Origin: Zopfochytrium polystomum
Lineage: Eukaryota; Chytridiomycota; Chytridiomycetes; Chytridiales; Chytridiaceae
DNA length: 64,000 nucleotides
NCBI GenBank assembly: GCA_025765615.1
Contig: JAIVFJ010000090.1
Span: 62,001 to 126,000 of the forward strand
Direction of reading: 5' to 3'
This document shows positions 1-11,203 of this stretch, in pieces (position 1 is the first letter of the stretch; every line of letters begins with the position of its first letter). The notes under the pieces are model-generated. The model saw only the letters and a list, made by a program, of their open reading frames with translations, was not told the origin of the DNA and made no database searches. The position numbers were made by a program, and so were the translations under genes.

Positions 1-47
1 CCCGCCCGCCCGCCCGCCCTCGTTTACAAACAACACAACAACAACAG

Positions 48-1083
48 GAAAAAATCCACTCGTTCGTGCTGCAAGAGGGCGTCAACACGAGCGCGATCGC
101 GACCGCGTTCATCGTCGGCGCGAGCCTGCTGGGCCAGCGGTTCTCGCCGCTGTACCGGCGGCAGACGTTTGCGTTCAAGGTGAGGGGGCCTCTTTCTCTT
201 TTTTTTTTCTGGTTTTTGTTTGTTTTTTTTGTTTGGTACGGTCCGCGAACGGATCGGGGGGTGGCGCACCGGCCTCGCGCCCGAATTCTCATTGTTCTTT
301 TTCTCTCCCTCGCACAATACTACCACCACAACCACACCACACCACACACCACCATGCTCCAGGCGTTCGTCGTGTCCTCGGCGTCGATGGCGGGCTTCTT
401 TTTCGGCACGGATCGGGCGGCGGTGCGCGCGGACCGAGAGTTTGCGCAGCGGTTCTCGGTGACGAAGGAGGAGGAGCTGTCGCTGATCCGCGAGAGCAAA
501 GAGGCGCGCAGCTGGGAGTCGTTCCAGCGGACGCTGTACAGGAACAGGGTAATGTGTTGTTTCTTTGGTTGTCTTTTTTTTGTGTGTGTGTGTGTGTTTG
601 CTGTTTTTGCTGACACCGCACGTCACACAACTAGTTTGAGATCCTCGCCGCGTCGTACTTTGGCATCCTCGGAACGACCATGGCGTACAACTTTGCGCGC
701 AAGTGAGTTGTTTGCATTTATTTCTTTTTCTTTCGTTTCACCCTGTCTCACTCTCATCCTACAAAAAAAAAAAAATCAGGGACATTTTCATGTCGCAAAA
801 ATTCATCAACGCGCGTATGACGGCGCAGGTGGCCGCGATCGCGGGCGTCGGGGCCATCGCCGTGCTGGCGTCGACCACGCGGCCAGAGCCTATCATCGGT
901 GAGTGTGTGTTTCTGTTGTTTTTTTTCTTCTCCTCCCCCCCGCCTTTTTCGGAGTGTGCCTCCGACTCTCTGCCTTCTCGTCTTCGACTAACCAACAACA
1001 ATGCCACCACCCCATCCCCCACCCTCCTTGAATCAGACCCGTACTACGAGCGCATCCTGAAGGAGGGCGAGCGCAAGGCTTAA
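48..1083 (+). CDS. rcf2: Rcf2-like HIG1-domain protein (5' partial)
   Basis: Likely respiratory supercomplex factor 2-type protein of the mitochondrial inner membrane, which helps assemble or modulate cytochrome bc1-oxidase supercomplexes. Model: join(<48..179, 363..548, 635..702, 780..898, 1037..1083); the five exons sum to 552 nt (183 aa plus TAA) and all phases agree. The first visible exon follows an intron acceptor at 46-47, so the ATG exon lies left of the window. The N-terminal half has two hydrophobic helices (GVNTSAIATAFIVGASLLG and the AFVVSSASMAG stretch). The C-terminal half carries the HIG1 core: a helix with FEILAASYFGILG, then KFINARMTAQ, then a second helix. This order of an N-terminal helical pair followed by a C-terminal HIG1 unit is that of Rcf2, not the shorter Rcf1. 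The 3' splice site at 779 is preceded by 13 As rather than pyrimidines. The tail ends in a charged KEGERKA. Confidence 0.75.
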
Positions 1084-1327
1084 AATTGCGAGTGCGGGCC
1101 ATGTGTGTGCTTTGCATGGGGAACCGCCACCACTACCTTAGTTTTTTTTCTCCTTTTTGGGCTTCGATTTATGGGAATAAGAAAAAAAAAGAAAGAAAAA
1201 AAGAGTCAAAAACCAGAAAGAACCAAAAAAAAACAAAAAAAAAACAAAAAAAAAAAAACACAACCTCCAAGAAAACCAAAATACACGCCTCTTCCCTCTT
1301 TCTGCTTGCGCAGTTTTCCCTCTTCTC

Positions 1328-1925
1328 CTACTTATCCCTCGCCGCCTGGACGCACGCTCCCCCCTTCTCCCTCTCCCTCTCCCTCTCCCTCTCCACCTCT
1401 CCCCGCGCCTTCTCCCCCCTCCCGTCCCCCTTCCCATACCCCAACCCCAACCCCAACCCCCTCTCTCTCTCCCTCTCCGTCTCCCTCTCCCCCTCCCTCC
1501 ACCACTCCCCAACCTCCCGCACCGCCGCGCACGTCCACGCGTACTCCTCGTCCCGCACCCCAAACCGCCACGCGAGCGCCTCGCACGCGCCCCGTTCCGC
1601 CTCCCTGACAACCCTCGGCGACAGCCCGGCCAGCGGCGCCCAGTGCCGCGCGACGCTCCAGCCGGGGGCGTCGTCGTCGGCGTATTTTTGCGCGAGGAGG
1701 AGGGCGGCGGCGGCGGTTGCGGCGGTTGAAGACGCGCGGGCAAGTGAGGCGGCGGCGGCGGCGCGGAGGCGGCGGAGGTAGACGACGGCGAGGGTGACGA
1801 GGGGCAAGGGGAAGCGGGCGAGGGCCAGGAGGCGGAGGGCGAAGCGGGCGAGGTGCGGGTCGGGGGGGTCGAGGTCTTGCGGCGGCGGTCGTCGTTGGAC
1901 GACGGGGTTTGGTGCGGTGGCGGTA

Positions 1926-1960
<35 letters not shown>

Positions 1961-2080
1961 AATTTTAGTAGTGATTGCGAGATGGTGGTGGTGGGGCGGC
2001 AGCAGCGACGGGCACGTCCAGGCGCGGTGGAGGAGGAACGCGGTGAAACGAGCGACGTGCGGGATCTGGCTTGTTCCTGG

Positions 2081-2112
<32 letters not shown>

Positions 2113-3284
2113 GTTTGTGGTGGTTTAGAGTTTGCGAGAGGAGACAAGAAAAAGACAACAACAACAACAACCGCGCGCAAAAATTGAAAAAGACAACCAC
2201 AAACTACTCAACTGTACCCGCGAAACACCAGCTCGCGCTCGCGCCGCAGCCGCGCGGCCTCGCTCTCGTCGTCGTTGTCGTTGTCGTTGTCAGCGTCGAC
2301 TGCTTTCTTCCCTCGTCCACCGCCGGACCACCCGCACGGCGGCCGGCAACCCCCAGCCGCCGCCGCCGCCGCCGCCACTGTCTGCGTCATCGGACGGACG
2401 TGCACCACCGCCGGCACCAACGCTACGGAGGACGAAAGCGACGAGGGCGACGCGGCGAGCGGGATACCCAGCGCGACGCGCGGTGGAGGCGGGGGCGGGG
2501 AGGCGGGGAGGGTGACGCGGGGCGCTGTGGCGGGGGAGGAGGAGGAGGAGGATGTTGTTGCTGTGGTTGCGGGTGCGGTTGAGGGGGCGGTATAGGAGAA
2601 GGCGCGGCGCGGCGGGTTTTGTGGAGGAGGAAGAGGATGAGGAGGACGGAAGGGTGGAGCTGCGGGCGCCGAGTGTCGACGGCTGCGGGAGCGCGCTGCG
2701 AGGTGCGAAAGCGGGACGGGAGCGAGGTCCGGGGTGGAGGCGCAGGACGACGACGACGACGCGTGGCGGTGGATGCGGCGCGCGGCTGTCGCGGCGGGCG
2801 GGTCGGTGATGCCGCGCCGGCGCGCGAGGGGCGGTTGGTGCGTGCGGGCGCGGGTCCGGCGGCGCGAGGCGATGAGGGAGGGGCGGGGCGCGGCGGCGGG
2901 GGTTGGGGTTGGGGTTGGTGGTGGAGCGGGTGGTAATGGCGCGACTGCGGCGGTGGCGCCAGAGGGCTTGGAGGCGGATGCCGGGCTCGCGAGGGCGGCG
3001 GCGACTGCGTCGTCGACGACTTGTTGCCCCTGTAGTTTGCTTTTTGCGAGAGTCGCCGCGGGAAATGGCGGTGGTGACGAAGGAGGGGGTGGTGGTGTTG
3101 TTGTTGTTGTTGTTGGTGCTGGTGCAGGTGGTGAGGGTGGTGAGGGTGGTGGAGGGGAGGAGGGGCAGCAGCTGTCGGGCGGAGAAGGAAGCGGAAGAGG
3201 AGCAACGGCAGTAGGAAGAGGAGGAGGAGGGGAAAGAGGGGGAGGAAGTGGAGCGCCGCGCACGGCGGCCAGCGTCGCGGTCAT
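1328..3284 (-). CDS. Pho80/PCL-type cyclin with long Pro/Ser-rich N-terminus
   Basis: Probable cyclin partner of a Pho85/CDK5-type kinase. Model: complement(join(1328..2069, 2218..3284)), 602 aa, phase 2 across a 148-base intron that contains 28 consecutive T on the plus strand (2085-2112). Residues 1-355 are Pro/Ala/Ser/Thr low complexity ending in an acidic-basic patch (DADNDNDNDDESEAARLRRE). The cyclin box lies in exon 2: PHVARFTAFLLHRAW, then LARFPLPLVTLAVVYLRRL, then LLLAQKYADDDAPGWSVARH, a WAPLAGLS segment, and LAWRFGVRDEEYAW. The KYxDD, ALxWxxxVxxEEYxxW and LPLPxVxLAxxYLxRL patterns are those of PCL/Pho80 cyclins. The C-terminal ~80 residues are encoded by CTCTCC-type and CCCAA-type microsatellites (Glu-Arg and Gly-Leu runs), so the true C-terminus could be shorter if an unseen intron lies there. 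It converges on the Rcf2-like gene. Confidence 0.72.
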
Positions 3285-3326
3285 ATTTTTCTGTTAAAGT
3301 TCTTGCTTGTCTCTCGCCGCGCGCGT

Positions 3327-3403
3327 GTGTGTGTGTGTGTGTGTGTGTGTTTTTTTTTTGTTTGTTGCTGGCCTGAGTTTGTGTGTGTGTGTGTGTGTGT
3401 GTG
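3327..3403. repeat. Two (TG)n microsatellites
   Basis: Two tracts of about 12 TG units each, separated by a T-rich spacer (TTTTTTTTTGTTTGTTGC). They sit in the presumed 5' region of the cyclin gene, which reads away on the minus strand. Confidence 0.9.
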
Positions 3404-3450
3404 TGGGTTTGTGATGTGTCACGCACGGTCTTCTTTAGTTTTTGGCGTTC

Positions 3451-3492
3451 ACTTGATTGATCGATCGATTGATTGATTGATGGATTGATTGA
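3451..3492. repeat. (TTGA)n microsatellite
   Basis: About ten imperfect GATT/TTGA units with two GATC variants. Confidence 0.9.
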
Positions 3493-3715
3493 CTAATTTA
3501 CTGGGAGAGAGTGAGTGAGGGGGGAAGAATGGAGTGGGAAAAGGCGAACGAATGGTGGGGAAACGGCGGGGAAGTATTTATACCCGCACGTGCTGTGATG
3601 CGCGACGCACACTTCTTGATCTTCTCTCTCTTGCAGGCTTGGTCCTCTGTTTACACTTGCCGATCCCCATCGCCGATCCTTCTTGTCTCGCTCCTCACCA
3701 ACGCGCTGGCTCCAT

Positions 3716-3832
3716 CTGTCTCTCTCTCTCTCTTTCTCACTCCCTGTCCCGCTCCCCGCAAAGAGACAGTGTTGTCTCTCTGGTCTCTCTCTCTCTGTCT
3801 CTCTCTCTGTCTCTCTCTCTCTCTGGCTGTTC
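3716..3832. repeat. CT-rich microsatellite block
   Basis: Imperfect (TC)n/(CTGT)n runs, polypyrimidine on the plus strand. The minus-strand reading gives Arg-Glu runs and is not taken as coding. Confidence 0.85.
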
Positions 3833-4504
3833 TTGCATTGAAACCGAAAGAAAAAAAACCGACGATTTAATGGATGCGCAGCGCCCCAGGACCGAGACAA
3901 ACTCAACAACGGACAGGGACGGAAATTTACATAGCACGGTCATGTGCGATGACGAGGACGAGGTTGGGCGGCAAACGCTGATCTCTCTCTTGAACTCTTT
4001 CGTTTCCTTTTCTTTTTTTTCCCCCAGAGCCAGCTTGAGTCTGCTTTGACAGAATTTTTAGACCCGTCGCAGTTGCCAGTCTGGCACAGCTTCCACCCTT
4101 ACTTCGCCCCTTGAAGCGCAGTCGCCGGTCCAGCCCCTAAATACAGCACACCTCTGGGCAAAAACACGCTGCACGCCTGGCCGTCACCACGCAAGGAACG
4201 AGTAAGAAAATGAAAAAAAAAGGACAGGAATTTTCAAACAAGAAGGCACTCGGCGAAAAGAGGAGATCACAAACATTCCTTGAATACCGTCAATCCAGAG
4301 AGTATTTCCTTACTCGGGGGGACGGAGTTCACAAGGAGTGGAGTCAGGTAAGTTTATAAATTCGACTTCTGGACCCAACGGGCGTTTTTCGCGAGATAGG
4401 CCGCCCGAAATTCTCTAACACTTTACCGTAACTGCCAACCCAGCATCACCTCGTTGGGGGGCGTGCTGCAGCCGCCAAACGCAGCACGGGGACCTAGGTC
4501 GGCC

Positions 4505-7500
4505 AACAGCAAAACGAAAGAGCGGCAAAGCACGTTCTTGGTTTCCCCGCTATAGGAAGACGCGCCACGCGCAGCGGGCCAAAGTTCATGAAACTCGCTC
4601 CGCGGCCCCCGCTGGGGGACACTTCAGCGTGTGCGGCTCCCCGCCGTCCATGTGACGCTTGACACTCGCAGCGGCGCAAGGACAAATAGCGGTAGGTTTT
4701 ATTTCTTGTTTTTACATTTTTTTATTTTTTGGCGAATGCGCGCCCAAGAAAAAAAGGTAAACAAAAGAGGCGACCGGAGTACCAAATAATTATATTACAC
4801 AATGAGTAAACTCCACACAAAGTCGGGACCAGACCTCGCACCGGAATCGATCTAGTTCCATTGCGGAAATGCCCACTGCAGAAGTGACCATTTGTTCTTC
4901 GTCACGCGCTCCAGGTTCTTCTGCGCGTCTGCATTGCCTTGCAGTGCGCTCTTCTGGTACCACTCGACAGCCTGTTTGTGGTCCTGCTCAACACCCAGGC
5001 CGCTCTTGTACATGTGTCCCAGACTGCACTGCCCATCTGCATCGCCTTGGAGTGCACTCTTCTGGTACCACTCGACAGCCTGTTTGTGGTCCTGCTCAAC
5101 ACCCAGGCCATTGTGGTACATGACTCCCAGATTGTACTGTGCAGTTGCATCGCCTTGGAGTGCACTCTTCCGGTACCACTCGACAGCCTGTTTGTGGTCC
5201 TGCTCAACACCAACGCCATTGTGGTACATGACTCCCAGATTGCACTGCCCCTGTGCATTGCCTTGGAGTGCGCTCTTCTGGTACCACTCGACAGCCTGTT
5301 TGTGGTCCTTCTCAACACCAAGGCCATTGTGGTACATGAGTCCCAGATAGCACTGCCCGAGTGCATTGCCTTGGAGTACGCTCTTCCTGTACCACTCGAC
5401 AGCCTGTTTGTGGTCCTGCTCAACACCAAGGCCATTGTGGTACATGACTCCCAGATTGCGCTGCCCATCTGCATTGCCTTGGAGTGCGCTCTTCTGGTAC
5501 CACTCGACAGCCTGTTTGTGGTCCTTCTCAACACCCAGGCCCTTCTCGTACATGAGTCCCAGATAGCACTGCCCATCTGCATTGCCTTGGAGTGCGCTCC
5601 TCCAGTACCACTCGACAGCCTGCTTGTGGTCCTGCTCAACACCCAGGCCCTTCTCGTACATGACTCCGAGATTGTACTGCCCCTCTGCATGGCCTTGGAG
5701 TGCGCTCTTCCTGTACCACTCGACAGCCTGTTTGTGGTCCTGCTCAACACCAAGGCCATTGTGGTACATGAATCCAAGATTGCTCTGCCCGTGTGCATTG
5801 CCTTGGAGTGCGCTCTTCTGGTACCACTCAACAGCCTGTTTGTGGTCCTGCTCAACATCGCGTCCGTTGTAGTACATATCTCCGAGCCGGTTTTGAGCGC
5901 CTGCGTCACCCGCCACCGCCTTCGTCATGCAAGCCGAAAATTTGTCCCGGTTGTTCGCGGAGCGATTGCCTTTCGCACCGGCGCGAATGACGGAATCGTG
6001 GAGACGGTGAGGCGTTTGCGACGAAAAGGTCTAAGAAGAAAGCAAACAGTCCTCACCGGCAGGAAAGCATGCCGTGATTTCGTCGTCGGAGATTCGGTCG
6101 GCCGGGTGCTTCTTGCAGCAGTTCATGGCCAAATCGACGAGGAATGACAGTTCAGTTGGGATGTCTGCGGCCGTCGGGAGCGTCGGACGGTCAGCGACAA
6201 TTAAGGACTTTGCGTCCAAGTAGTCGCCGTACGGGTTTTCGTCTTTCAAGAGCTCGAAGATGGTCATTCCGAAGCTCCACGTGTCCGTCTTGGCGGTGAG
6301 TTGGCTCAAGGGCCCCGAGAGCTGCTCGGGTGAGCACCAGTTGAGGGTACCCTTGCTTTGCGTCGTGGTGGTGGACGACAGGCTGCCGATTCTGCGTGCG
6401 AGGCCAAAGTCGCCGAGCGCAGCAGAGCCGTCGCTGCGTATGAGAATGTTGTTGCCTTTGACGTCGCGATGGACGATGTTCTGCTCGTGGATGTAGCGGA
6501 GTGCGTTGGCTGTGTCGCCGAGAATTGACACAATTGCTCTGCACCAATCTTCCTTCTTCTTTCGTAAACCGCCGAGATGTTTTCGAGCCGTGCCTGATCG
6601 TTAAAGCGGTTTTTTGTTAGCGTGTCATGTCTCACAGAAAGGAAAACTAAATTCCGTACTTTCACACAGTTCCGAAACAAGAAGGTACTTAATATTGGTG
6701 GAGACGCCAAAGAGGGTCAAAATGTTCGGATGGTCCGAAACGTCCTGCCACGCCCGGACCTCCTTCACGATGTTGCTCTCAATCTGGTCGGGTGTGACAT
6801 CATCAAACTTGAACACCTTGACTGCCACGAGTCCACGGCCAGCCAGCTTCCCCTTGTAGACGACCGATGAAACGCCTCTTCCAAGGCGATAGAGATCCTG
6901 CTCTATGAACTTAACGTCTCTGGAGCTGATCATCCACTGTTGCAGTTGAAGGTTGAACTGACTTTCCGCGGCTCCCACGACGGAGTTGACTTCTTCGTCA
7001 ATTTCTTTCAGGTCGCTTTCTTCCAGCGAGACGTTGTCCAGTTGTGTTTCCTGACGAATCAGGCTGCGTTTTTCACGGACGGCGAGCACCACGTCCGCAA
7101 TCTTGTGGCGGACGTTGTCGGAGACGGCGTCGGTGAGCTTGGCAGTTTCGTCGATCGACGTTCTGCCAGATTTGATGGCCTGGAGAACTTCTTCCTTTGT
7201 CTGTTTGGAGATGTCGAGAAGGATGTTGTAGTACTTTTCCGTGTCGGTTTTCATCTCGGAGACCGAGCCGTTGGTGGAAACGGTGACGGCAAAATTGACC
7301 GCATGCATCTGCTCGCTGAGTTGCATGGTGAAGCCTGCGAGTTCCTCCTTGATCTTTGGTGCGTGGAGCACGGCTGTGAAGAATGAAAGGTTCTTCTTGG
7401 TCGGAGGGGCCAGGCGCTCATTGAGGTACTCGATGATCTGGTTGAGCAGTTTGACGAAGTCCGGTATGGCGCGGTTGGAAGGGTCGACGGTCCACGAGCC

Positions 7501-7945
7501 GGTGTTGGAGGTGCGGATTAGGTAGCAGATGGATTGGGCGGCCGAAAAGCAGCGGTTGCCGAGTTCGCCGGCGGCTTTCTTGTTTGAGACGAGCTGGACG
7601 TAGTTAACGGCAAGAAAGTCGAGGATGCCGACGAGGCCCGAGAGGAGCGGGCGGACAGGATCGGGGCAGACCGAGTTGAGGATGGCCCTTGCCGTCTCTG
7701 CGCCGGCGTGGAAGCCTTTGGCAAGCTCGTGCACCTTCGTCTCCGCGCCGGAGAGCGGAAGGGGCGGGAGCGGCTTGAAGGAGTAAGGGGTGGGGGAGGA
7801 GGGCGGGGAGGGGATCGCGGTCGCCATAGTTGCCGTCGTCGTCGTTGTCGCAGCCGAGTGTGTGCTGGAGTGAGACAAAGTAAACAAGAGAGAAGAGACA
7901 GGCAAAGACAAACTGGACAGGAAATCGTGACAGACAGACAGACAG
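4505..7945 (-). repeat. Left arm of a dispersed inverted duplication (TKL1 arm)
   Basis: The segment containing TKL1, its two introns and part of both flanks is repeated in opposite orientation at about 51,880-55,185. Exon and intron lengths of exon 1 (1168), intron 1 (66) and exon 2 (537) are identical in both arms. On the 5' side the match fades at a (GTCT)n/(GACA)n microsatellite near 7,930-7,950. On the 3' side it continues to the block at 4,510-4,620. The boundaries are read by eye. Confidence 0.8.
4852..7827 (-). CDS. TKL-family kinase with N-terminal MLKL/HeLo-like bundle and C-terminal Sel1 repeats (TKL1)
   Basis: Probable signalling kinase. Model: complement(join(4852..5969, 6057..6593, 6660..7827)); 2823 nt, 940 aa, phases 1 and 1. 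Residues 1-20 are Ser/Pro-rich. Residues ~21-170 form an all-helical region (VCPDPVRPLLSGLVGILDFL, then a long helix ending NQIIEYLNERL, then KIKEELAGF) that resembles the MLKL N-terminal/HeLo-type four-helix bundle. Residues ~170-310 are a helical linker. The kinase starts at ~315 with glycine loop LGRGVSSVVYKG, Lys in VAVK (~337), HRDVKGNN (~433), DFGLARR (~451), a GTLNWCSPEQL activation-segment end and DTWSFGMTIFELL, so catalytic residues are intact. The C-terminus has nine 36-residue Sel1-like units with the core VEQDHKQAVEWYxKSALQGN. Kinase and repeats are joined in frame only if exon 3 begins at 5969. TKL2 is its near-identical inverted partner. The bundle assignment is inference; the kinase and Sel1 calls are firm. 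Confidence 0.82.
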
Positions 7946-8583
7946 ACAGCCTTCCTCTCTCGCCGTTCTGTTGATTGCCGCTTGATTGCCAGTCGACAAA
8001 ATACAATTATCATTGAAGGTGCCACCGACTCTTTGCCAGATAATGACCAAATGTCGTCCACTTTGGTTTCCAGGACTCTTTTCGGCGTTCGCTTCGAAAG
8101 CTTCCAGGTATTCATCACGAGAAGTATTAATGATTATTTGAATCCAAAAATGTGTTCCTTCGATGTTCAAAAATTTTCCAGCGAGCTCCTTGGGTACATG
8201 AACGGTTTGAACATTTGGCCCCTGGGTGGGAAAAACTACAGATCTGTTTTTGATGGTTACGCAGAAACCTAGACCGTGTTCTCTGCCTCGTCGTCAGGTC
8301 GGACTTGCGCAGTTCTCCGCGGTGGTCGCCCCGGCCGATTGACTGCTGCCCCGCTTCCGCTTCACACCTGCAGCAGTTGCACCCCACATTTGGGCTCTTC
8401 GTCGTCCGGCTTCTTTATCTTCTTCGACTTTGCTCGCTTCCCGGCTCCGTCCTCATCCCTACTAGGCGGCGCGGCGGGCGGATTTTCTCGCTCTCGATGA
8501 AGGCCGCGGTTGGATTGCGTGGCGGGGACCGATTTGTGACGCGGGGGTGAACGGGCTATGCGAAGGGACTGCCGTGGTACGAC
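7828..8583. other. 5' flank of TKL1 and unassigned sequence
   Basis: Directly upstream of TKL1 (minus strand) is a short leader with CGA/CGT triplet runs and a GACA microsatellite at about 7,930-7,950, which TKL2 shares. The rest, to 8,583, has no ORF with recognisable content. It may hold the TKL1 promoter. Confidence 0.4.
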
Positions 8584-9334
8584 ATGGCGGAGGACGTTGC
8601 GGCGGTGGTGGCGTGCGTAGTTCGGAGGGTTGTGGTCGCGACAGCGGCGGCGTCGGCGTCTAAGCGGCTGACGTGGACGCGGGCGTTCGCTGACGCGTTG
8701 GCGCTGGCGCTGCTAGAGCGTACGGCCCGCTCGCGGATGGTGGTCGGCTGTCGCTGCCCGAGGTTTCCCAACCTAGTGCCTTTCGTCTGGGAGTCCGTTG
8801 CAAATCTGGAGGAGGAAGGAGGAGGAAGCGCGGGCGGCGGCGGCGAGGTCGAACGTGGAGCCGGCGGCACTGACCTGCGAAGCGGTGTTGGCGCGCGCGG
8901 TGGTGAGGACGGCGGCCGAGGTCGTGGCAGTCGATATTGCTGCGGACCCGTCACTGCGTTTGCTTGCGATCAAACTGGAGGGCGTCTGCCGCCGCATTCC
9001 ACCAACGACGCCGACGCCGACGGCACCGGGCCGTACACCTCCTGCCGCTGACGGAGCATATCTCGGTTCCGGCCGCCGACCAACTTCCTTGCACCGGGCA
9101 CCGAATCCGCCAGCGCTGCAGTTCACGGAATCGGCGTCGTTGTTGTCGTCTTGGTCGCGGAAAACGACGACAACGCTTCCTCCGTGCGTCGCGTCGGGCG
9201 TCGTCGGCGCCGTCGTCGTCATCCGGGACGACGTACGAATCACCAGCGGGCGGGGTATCGCAAGCGGGATTCAGCGTGGTCGCCGCTTGCACCGCAAGAC
9301 CGACACTGATGAGAATGGATGGTGTGAAACGTAG
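8584..9334 (+). CDS. Possible hypothetical gene, structure unresolved
   Basis: Two overlapping plus-strand frames have coding-like composition and helical content. The first, from ATG at 8584, runs through KRLTWTRAFADALALALLER to FPNLVPFVWESVANLEEE. The second, from about 8,775, runs through RRKEEEARAAAARSNVEPAA and DPSLRLLAIKLEGVCRRI. They could be exons of one gene, but I cannot place a GT-AG intron of normal length that joins them cleanly, and the downstream part becomes Ser/Arg/Thr low complexity. No family is recognised. Confidence 0.25.
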
Positions 9335-9503
9335 ACGAGGGGAGAGCCGACAAGGAAATGTTAGCGCATACGGAAAGGCGATGATACAGCGCGAGGTTGC
9401 GATTCCAAGCAGATGCAATAGTGGAGGCGAAGTGCTCCATGGCAGCGCAGGCGGATGAACGCTCGCTCCAACGAGACTGGGATCAAGGTTTGCGAGAGTG
9501 GGT

Positions 9504-11203
9504 TCAAAGTCTCTTCTTCTTACTGGTTGTCGATGAACATGGAAATCTGGTGACAGGGCTTATATTGTGATGTAGAATTGGGTAATACTCCCAGTAAATC
9601 GCACTGGCCTGGGGAGCTTGAATCGTCTTCAAACCATCTGGAAGCGGGAGAAAGAGACGGTTGTTAGTTGAATCAATGTTCAAGCAAGCGGGACGCAAGA
9701 AAACGTTCACGGTGATTACATACCACGCCAGTGCGTTCCGCCATTTGCACGGTCGTTGGTCGGAAGGTATACTCAATAACCCATGAGCCTTTGACCAACT
9801 TTCTCGAATATGATACCTGCACGGCGACGTGCAGCACTTTTTGCTCTTGTTGTGGTCGCTTTTGGGCTGCCTTCTTCCCGCACTCACATTTGATCACCTG
9901 CGAGCCTATACTGTTCCAAAAGCAGAATGATTCCTCAATTCAGCTTTCTCCTGTTCAGCGACCCAAACTCTATGGATAGCCGACGCGATGTGCTGAAGGC
10001 GATCTGACTGCATGGCTTGAACAAAGGCATCTTCACTCTCTTGGGATCGGCCGATCACCTTTTTCGCAGGTCACGCGATAGGGCGTTGTTACTTCGAGTC
10101 AGAATGGGAGTCTTTTGAAAGCCGAATGCGATTCAGATGGCACCACCGTTACGAACGTCTCTTCGACCTGCTTGAGTTTGGTGCGCTTTGCCAGGAGCAA
10201 CAGGAGGACTACACTCAGGTCAGTCCATTTACCATCCACTGCAGCCACCTTTGCTCCCCAATCTTTCGCATCGTCTTTCCGGACATGGATGAGGCGTTTC
10301 TGCAGATAACAGTCGGGGTGCAAAAGTGACCTTAACGGACGGCAGCAGTGCAGCCAGCTCTCGTGCCCTGTTGCTCAATGGGAGCCAGTCCATTGTGCCA
10401 CCGTAGAGGCAGCTGTCGCGGACGCGGAGGTCCCAGACGATTCGATTGACTGCTGCTTTGCCGCAGCACTGGAAGCCGAAGCGCGTGGCAAGGAGATACG
10501 CAGAGAGGGGCGTCATATTGAACGGCATACAAACGTCCAGCTTAGGCTCGCCCATTGGAGAAAGATCGCGGTGCAGTCTGAATATATCGCCTTGGAGACG
10601 AGGGCGAGCTCCAGAGGCTGGCGCCGCGCAACGTGCGACAGGACCTCCGCCTTTATCTCGGCCGGGAGCCCGAGAAACGGGAAAGGCATTGGCGCGGATT
10701 ATTCGTCCACGCGGTGTTTCAAGTTGCAACGAAATCGGTGCTGTGCGGGGCATTTCCAGGCAGTCCTCGATACTGTCGTCATCAACGGAGACAAGGGGCT
10801 CGAGGTCGTGCATTGAGTTATTGCGGCCTTCCGCCTTGCCATCAAGTTCTTCGCCGTCGTCATCGTTGTCTTCCATGGACCAAAAAGGAGCCAGTTTCGT
10901 AATATGCATTTATCGGAAAAAGTGAGATTGGTTCCTTCCATCATCATCATCGTCACGTTCGTCATCGTCGTGTGCGGCGCCATCGCCCCGTCCATCGTCG
11001 GAGCCCGCAGAATCGGAGCCTCCCAGGCGGACGGCACCTCCCGTTTCGTTGGAACCGTCTCGAGCGGCAAAAACAACTGCCGGCGTTCGCACTTGCACGG
11101 CGGGCTGTCCGAGCTTCCATTGGTTTCGTCGTCCCAGCGAAAAGTCCGTCGGTCGGTCATATCTGTCAACAACGCACGCACGCGCGCACCGCGTTGGGAT
11201 CAA
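9504..11203 (-). pseudogene. Decayed F-box-like protein gene, copy 1
   Basis: Minus-strand locus paralogous to 16,543-18,781. Shared landmarks, read 5' to 3' on the minus strand: an acidic Asp/Gly-rich segment with GGSDSAGSDDG (about 11,000); an F-box-like motif GLPAEIKAEVLSHVARRQPL followed by LELALVSKAIYSD (about 10,690-10,580); a segment MTPLSAYLLATRFGFQCCGK with a CxxC zinc-ribbon-like pair; KRLIHVRKDDAKDWGAKVAA; and CECGKKAA near 9,890. These lie in different frames. Relative to copy 2 there is a one-base deletion just after the F-box-like helix (about 10,550), and the C-terminal WVIEY segment is in another frame from the preceding Arg-rich helix. I therefore call it a pseudogene, though sequencing errors or unseen introns could explain single shifts. 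F-box proteins recruit substrates to SCF ubiquitin ligases; that role is only suggested here. Confidence 0.45.

Larger units (their letters stand above)
3285..4851. other. Intergenic region rich in simple repeats
   Basis: No credible gene is seen. The cyclin-proximal part (its 5' side) holds TG dinucleotide tracts, a TTGA tetranucleotide tract and a CT-rich block, listed separately. The part from about 4,500 to 4,625 matches, in inverted orientation, the 3' flank of TKL2 at about 55,070-55,180, so it belongs to the duplicated TKL arm. The ORFs here are short and made of simple repeat. Confidence 0.6.

Noticed and set aside
1183..1260. A-rich run as a possible poly(A) tail of a retroposed copy
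   Set aside because: No retroposed gene precedes it; it lies in the convergent 3' region of two genes and may simply be UTR or spacer.
1438..1459. CCCAA/CCAACC run as an interstitial telomere
   Set aside because: Only about three units, inside a CT-rich microsatellite that is in frame with the cyclin.
4860..5930. Regular near-identical 108-base repeats resembling a CRISPR-like array
   Set aside because: The period equals one 36-residue Sel1 unit, there are no spacers, and the reading frame is open throughout.
4939..6147. 402-codon plus-strand open frame opposite the TKL1 Sel1 array, with a Leu/Val repeat every 36 residues
   Set aside because: It is the antisense of the 108-base Sel1 repeats; the same antisense frame appears opposite TKL2 (53,611-54,612). 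No introns or motifs.
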